A model generated the notes under the pieces. It saw only the letters and a program-made list of their open reading frames with translations. It was not told the origin of the DNA and did no database searches. A program made the translations under genes and the position numbers. 11,431 nt of DNA from JBMTVN01 sp046047235 (GTDB lineage Bacteria > Verrucomicrobiota > Verrucomicrobiia > Limisphaerales > JAHDYP01): contig JBJOII010000134.1 of NCBI GenBank assembly GCA_046047235.1, forward strand, positions 1 to 11,431, in the 5' to 3' direction. Shown one piece after another: positions 7,803 through 11,431 of the stretch. The first letter of the stretch is position 1, and each line of letters starts with the position of its first letter.

Positions 7803-8205
7803 CGTCGCTCTCCTCCATAACCACGGCCATCAAAGCCTCTACGCTGTCCCCCGGCGTCCCCGGTGAAACCCCACCCCCGGCCGATAATAACAAACCCGCA
7901 CGCCCACCATGCTCCCGCATACACCGCCGCCCACTCTCCCTGACCTGCTCAGGACTCCCCTGCACCAACACCTCCAAAGGAGGCACGTTACCCATCAAAC
8001 ACACACCCGCCCCCACACGCCGCCTCACCTCCGCAATCGGTTGCAGATGCGTGAAATTAAAAATCTGCACCCCAAGCTCACCCACATGCCCATACGAAAC
8101 CGGATTGTTCGTGTCGTTGTGAAATATCTTCAGCGCCCCCGGAACCCGCCCCACATCCTCCCCCGCAGCACAACGACAGATCGTCTCCCATTGCTTGGTG
8201 TCCAT
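7795..8205 (-). CDS. URO-D-family protein with a large internal deletion (short remnant)
   Basis: The open frame encodes 136 residues, whereas URO-D (uroporphyrinogen decarboxylase-like) proteins, including corrinoid-methyltransferase relatives, are usually about 330-380. The C-terminal part is characteristic: KIFHNDTNNPVSYGHVGELG (26-45), FNFTHLQPI (49-57), CLMGNVPPLEVLVQGSPEQV (69-88) and LLLSAGGGVSPGTP (105-118). The first 22 residues (MDTKQWETICRCAAGEDVGRVP) read like the normal N-terminus of such proteins. The roughly 200 residues expected between them are missing, with the join at about residues 22-26. The frame is kept, so it looks like an in-frame deletion. Loss of most of the barrel makes activity unlikely. 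No Shine-Dalgarno site precedes ATG 8205; the frame is open a further 21 codons upstream but without family resemblance. It overlaps the following oxidoreductase by 8 bp, marking it as a member of that operon. The N-terminal match is from memory of the family. Confidence 0.75.
   Translation of the reverse strand: MDTKQWETICRCAAGEDVGRVPGALKIFHNDTNNPVSYGHVGELGVQIFNFTHLQPIAEVRRRVGAGVCLMGNVPPLEVLVQGSPEQVRESGRRCMREHGGRAGLLLSAGGGVSPGTPGDSVEALMAVVMEESDDA
7811..7816 (-). promoter_or_regulatory. Shine-Dalgarno site GGAGGA
   Basis: GGAGGA on the minus strand lies 8 bases before the ATG at 7802, within the last codons of the URO-D-family frame. It supports that start and shows the oxidoreductase can be translated even though the gene before it looks damaged. 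Confidence 0.72.
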
Positions 8206-8268
8206 AGTCGGAAAAACACGTCCACCATCGCACGCCCCATACCCCAGCGTCGACCCGAAACCCCAGGA

Positions 8269-9696
8269 TCACTCACCCGCCGCCGCCCGCGCATCCCGAT
8301 ACTGATACCGCCCCGCAATCACACTGAATATCACCGCCACCACCGCCGTCAGCACGGCGTAAAACAAGAACATCCCAGGCGTCACAGAGACGTCGTGCCC
8401 CCCACCTTCCCCACTCAACATCCCCGCCACCTTCGTCGCACCAATCACCAGCAAATTCCCCACCGCCACCGTCAAACTCCAAAAACCCATAATCGTACTC
8501 TTCATGCTCGGCGCAGCCTCCCTAAACGCAAACTCCAACCCCGTCGTCGATACCAACACCTCCGCCATCGTCAAAATCAAATACGGAAACGCCTGCCAAA
8601 TCACACTCAACTCCTGCCCCGCATTCAGCCGCATCTGGAAAATCGCCACCACCACAAACGAAAACCCTGCCAAAAACATCCCCGCCGACATCCGCCGCAA
8701 CGGCGTCGCCAACCGCCCCAACCGCGGATACACCAGCAAGGTCAATATCGGCACCATGATCATCACCATGATCGGGTTCGCCGCCAGCATCTCCTCCGGC
8801 CCAATGTTGTAACTCCCCAACTTGTAAACCGTCATCATCTCCCCCTGCAAAACCCACGTGGAAAAGGTCTGGTCAAACAACGCCCAAAACACCGGAATCA
8901 AAGCAAATATCGACAGAATCGGCGCGACCGACTTCGCAGCATCCACCTCCGCCTCACTAAAACGCTCACGTGCCGCATCCCAAAAACCACGCCCCCCGGA
9001 TCGCTTGCCCCGCTGCTGCCATGCAAACCACCACACTTTCAAAAAACCCGCCGCACGCGTCTTCGAAGTCGGCGGCACCATCACGTAATGCCTCGTGCCT
9101 AACCAGAACACCAAAGTCGCCAACCCCATCGCAATCCCCGGAATCCCAAACGCCCAGCCATAACCATACTCCTTCCGCACAAACGGAATCGTCAAAAATG
9201 CCGCCGTCGAACCCAAATTGATCACCCAGTAAAAAGCCGCATACGCCTTCCTCAACAAATGCGCCTGCTCCGGCTTAAACTGATCCCCCATAAACGCCGA
9301 CACACACGGCTTAATCCCCCCAGACCCAAATGCAATCAACCCCAACCCAATCGATAGGCACCACAGCTTCTCCGTCGTCCCCCCAAATAAATCACTCATC
9401 GCCAACACCCCGTGCCCCAAACAGTAAAACAACGAAATCCACAAAATCGTCCGATATCGACCCCAATACCGGTCCGATACCCACGCACCAATCAACGGCA
9501 TGAAGTAGTTCACAAAGGTGAACAAATGAATGATCGTCGTCGCCTGATCCTTCGTCATCAGCAACACGTTGGTGATGTAAAGGGCCAGAATCCCCTTCAT
9601 CCCATAGTAGCTGTAACGCTCCGCCGCCTCGTTCCCCAGAATAAACCGGGCCTGATGCGGAAACCGATCCATCGCTGATTTCACTGCTTTCGTCAT
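8269..9696 (-). CDS. POT/PTR2-family proton-coupled oligopeptide transporter
   Basis: A 475-residue polytopic membrane protein of the major facilitator superfamily that would import di- or tripeptides, or related solutes, with protons. Family marks are clear: the E-x-x-E-R motif in GNEAAERYSYYG (Glu23, Glu26, Arg27) on helix 1, the cytoplasmic loop DRYWGRYRT (75-83), and the PTR2 signature FYWVINLGS (155-163). FWALFDQ (270-276) and MAEVLVSTTGLEFAF (377-391), with a conserved Glu on a late helix, also fit. About a dozen or more hydrophobic helices are visible and the length is usual, so it appears intact. ATG at 9696 gives MTKAVKSAMDRFPHQARF, a normal N-terminus; no Shine-Dalgarno site is present. 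A possible promoter lies just upstream. The next gene starts 63 bp downstream, so it may share a transcript with the URO-D/oxidoreductase genes; non-peptide substrates are therefore possible. Confidence 0.94.
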   Translation of the reverse strand: MTKAVKSAMDRFPHQARFILGNEAAERYSYYGMKGILALYITNVLLMTKDQATTIIHLFTFVNYFMPLIGAWVSDRYWGRYRTILWISLFYCLGHGVLAMSDLFGGTTEKLWCLSIGLGLIAFGSGGIKPCVSAFMGDQFKPEQAHLLRKAYAAFYWVINLGSTAAFLTIPFVRKEYGYGWAFGIPGIAMGLATLVFWLGTRHYVMVPPTSKTRAAGFLKVWWFAWQQRGKRSGGRGFWDAARERFSEAEVDAAKSVAPILSIFALIPVFWALFDQTFSTWVLQGEMMTVYKLGSYNIGPEEMLAANPIMVMIMVPILTLLVYPRLGRLATPLRRMSAGMFLAGFSFVVVAIFQMRLNAGQELSVIWQAFPYLILTMAEVLVSTTGLEFAFREAAPSMKSTIMGFWSLTVAVGNLLVIGATKVAGMLSGEGGGHDVSVTPGMFLFYAVLTAVVAVIFSVIAGRYQYRDARAAAGE

Positions 9697-9712
9697 GGCT
9701 TAGGCGCCCTAG

Positions 9713-9741
9713 TGGCTATCGGAACATCACCCCCCTGCCAA
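9713..9741 (-). promoter_or_regulatory. Putative promoter of the POT transporter gene
   Basis: On the minus strand TTGGCA (9736-9741) is separated by 17 bp from TAGCCA (9713-9718), which lies 16 bases before the ATG at 9696. The -35 box matches 5 of 6 consensus bases; the -10 box is poor but resembles the TAGCGT hexamer of the efflux promoter at 1337-1342. It sits in the 78-bp gap after the kinase gene and would allow separate expression of the transporter. Confidence 0.42.
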
Positions 9742-9774
9742 GCCCTTTCGCCCCCCGCCAAAACACGACCTCCT

Positions 9775-11430
9775 TCACCTGCCCAGCCCCTCCGGTATGC
9801 AAATCCGAAAAACCGTCCCCTGCCCCGGCACAGATTCCACCCCCAAACCCAACCCCAACTCCCGCGCAATCTCATGCACCATCGTCAAACCCAACCCCGT
9901 CCCCTTCCGCGTCGAAAAGGCCTTCGTCGTGAAAAATGGCTCAAAGATCCTCGGTAAAACATCCGGCGCAATCCCAATCCCCGTGTCCAATACCTCCACC
10001 ACCACCGCACCCCCCTTCCTCGAAGGCGGCAAAACTAACCCCCCACCCACCTGCCCCGCCCATGCCCTCAATAAAATCTCCCCCTCCCCGGACATCGCCT
10101 CACCCGCATTCAAAATCAGGTTGATCAACATCTGACGGAATAAATCAGACGCAATGCGCACCTCCGGCACATCCGGAGCCGCCTCCAAATGTAAATGAAC
10201 CCCAACCGGTAACTGCTCCGATACCAGCCGTATTGTCTCCTCCAAAAAGGACTCCATCCGAATCACCCGCCAGTCCTGACGCGATGTCCTGCTCAACCCC
10301 AACATCGTCCGAACAATCCCCGCCCCCTGATCCACCATCTTCCGAATCCGATCCACCCTCACCTTGATCTTCTCCGGATCCCCCAAACTGCTCTCAATAA
10401 TCTGTGCCGATCCCTTGATGATCGACAAAATCGCATTGAAATCATGCGCAATCCCCGCCGCCAAAGTCCCCAAAGCCCGCATCTTGTGGCTGTGCACCAA
10501 CTCCTCATTCGCCCGCTCCAACTCGCGCGTGCGCTCCTCCACAATCCGCTCCACCTCCGCATAACTCCGCAATAAACGGAAATGCCGGTTCACCGCCAAA
10601 GCCGCCAATACCATCGCCACCAACACCCCCACCCCAGCTACAATCACAATCCGCGGCTCCGCATACCACGGAACAAATGCCACAAACTCAAATACCGCCG
10701 GCTCAACCTCCTCGTTCAAACCCAAATCCATGCTCCGAACCTCCAACCGCTGAGCCCCAGCGGTCAAATTCGTCAGCCATAACACCGACCCAGACTCATA
10801 CCCCGTCCAAGCCCCCTCATTCAAACGCGTCGAAAATAATAGCCGCCCCGACTCTACATACTTCCACCGATCCATCCCCCTCACTAAAAAACTCACCCGC
10901 TCACGCGTCGAAAACGTCCGCCTCCCACCAGCAGATATCACCTCCGTCCTCGGGGCATCCGTGTCCACCTCCGGATGCTGCAACCATAACCTCCCACCCG
11001 CCGACAACCAAAGCCCGCCCCGCGTGTCCAACCACACATCCGTAGCACTCAACCCATCCACCCCACCACCGCAAAGCTGCTCAACCCACGCCCCCGCCCA
11101 AAATCGCTTCAGAAAACCCTCGCCCATCGCCCACAGCGAACCATCACGCAATACCCGCAATCGCTCCACATCACCTGGCGTCGGCCGCATGAAAGACCAT
11201 ACCCGACCATCCCCCTCCACCACACCCCGCCCCGTCGCACACCACAGCTTCCCGCCACCCGCATCCACCATGGACAACGCCCCGCCAAATGCATAGGCCT
11301 CCACCCCCACAAACAACCCCTGCCGCCCATTCCACACCGCCAACCCCTCCTCAGTCCCCAACCACGTGTCCCCACCCCGACTCACAAAAACAAAAGTCAA
11401 CTCGTCCCCCAAACCCCAATCAACCCCCGG
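9775..11430 (-). CDS. Sensor histidine kinase with propeller (Reg_prop-like) repeats and Y_Y_Y-type domain, N-terminus beyond right edge
   Basis: The frame runs off the window. A TTG at 11412 is not the start, because Pro-Gly-Val-Asp-Trp-Gly precedes it in frame. Residues are numbered here from that TTG. Four propeller-like repeats are visible: TWLGTEEGLAVWNG (16-29), LWCATGRGVVEGDG (56-69), LWAMGEGFLKRF (93-104) and LWLSAGGRLWL (134-144). A beta-rich Y_Y_Y-like domain spans about 168-246, then one membrane helix (about 254-275) and a coiled coil (about 282-308). The transmitter has the H-box GIAHDFNAILSII with His323, the N-box LINLILNAGEAM (429-440), DTGIGI (476-481), FEPFFTTK (490-497) and GTGLGL (504-509). 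It should autophosphorylate His323 in response to a periplasmic signal. No receiver domain or response-regulator gene is visible; the frame ends after the ATPase domain. A regulatory link to the transporter 78 bp downstream is inference only. Confidence 0.93.
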   Translation of the reverse strand, partial: PGVDWGLGDELTFVFVSRGGDTWLGTEEGLAVWNGRQGLFVGVEAYAFGGALSMVDAGGGKLWCATGRGVVEGDGRVWSFMRPTPGDVERLRVLRDGSLWAMGEGFLKRFWAGAWVEQLCGGGVDGLSATDVWLDTRGGLWLSAGGRLWLQHPEVDTDAPRTEVISAGGRRTFSTRERVSFLVRGMDRWKYVESGRLLFSTRLNEGAWTGYESGSVLWLTNLTAGAQRLEVRSMDLGLNEEVEPAVFEFVAFVPWYAEPRIVIVAGVGVLVAMVLAALAVNRHFRLLRSYAEVERIVEERTRELERANEELVHSHKMRALGTLAAGIAHDFNAILSIIKGSAQIIESSLGDPEKIKVRVDRIRKMVDQGAGIVRTMLGLSRTSRQDWRVIRMESFLEETIRLVSEQLPVGVHLHLEAAPDVPEVRIASDLFRQMLINLILNAGEAMSGEGEILLRAWAGQVGGGLVLPPSRKGGAVVVEVLDTGIGIAPDVLPRIFEPFFTTKAFSTRKGTGLGLTMVHEIARELGLGLGVESVPGQGTVFRICIPEGLGR

Positions 11431-11431
11431 C

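Noticed and set aside
7909..9102. Long plus-strand frame of 397 residues, and a similar one at 6918-7820
   Set aside because: Both are opposite strongly recognised minus-strand genes, are dominated by Pro, His, Arg and Gln, and match no family. They are by-products of the C-rich plus strand.
1..11431. CRISPR arrays, insertion sequences, phage or toxin-antitoxin genes
   Set aside because: No spaced direct repeats, transposase, phage or toxin-antitoxin signatures were seen on either strand.

Overview
The window looks like chromosomal DNA of a GC-rich, Gram-negative-type bacterium, most probably of the Verrucomicrobiota (PVC group). This placement is an inference. It rests on the style of the Gfo/Idh/MocA oxidoreductases, the URO-D-family protein, the propeller-type sensor kinase and the POT transporter; no rRNA or other decisive marker is present. 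No phage, transposon, CRISPR array or obvious defence cassette was found.

Left part, plus strand (1-5564). The window opens in the C-terminal end of a Gfo/Idh/MocA-family oxidoreductase. A tRNA-Pro(CGG) gene with encoded CCA follows on the minus strand, with a very strong intrinsic terminator. Next come a DUF554 membrane protein (GTG start) and a tripartite efflux pair: a periplasmic adaptor, probably a lipoprotein, whose signal peptide lies upstream of the first ATG, and an RND inner-membrane pump. The pump reading frame is broken by one missing base near 3127-3129. No outer-membrane factor is in view.

Right part, minus strand (11431 down to 5561). A sensor histidine kinase with propeller repeats and a Y_Y_Y-type domain runs off the right edge. 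Downstream of it lie a POT/PTR2-family transporter, a shortened URO-D-family protein, and two Gfo/Idh/MocA oxidoreductases. The last three overlap in series by exactly 8 bp each and form a translationally coupled operon. The transporter sits 63 bp upstream and may belong to it. A plausible reading is uptake plus redox processing of a small organic substrate, with the URO-D step probably damaged. The plus- and minus-strand gene sets converge and overlap by 4 bp at 5561-5564.

Throughout, the plus strand is C-rich and G-poor whichever strand is coding. Plus-strand genes favour codons ending in C or A; minus-strand genes favour G or T. This suggests strong replication-linked skew with the minus strand leading. 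It also explains the many long spurious antisense frames and why clear Shine-Dalgarno sites are seen only on minus-strand genes. I do not see a convincing previously undescribed system. The items most worth checking are the non-AUG or leaderless starts, the URO-D internal deletion, the RND frameshift and the strand-dependent codon use.
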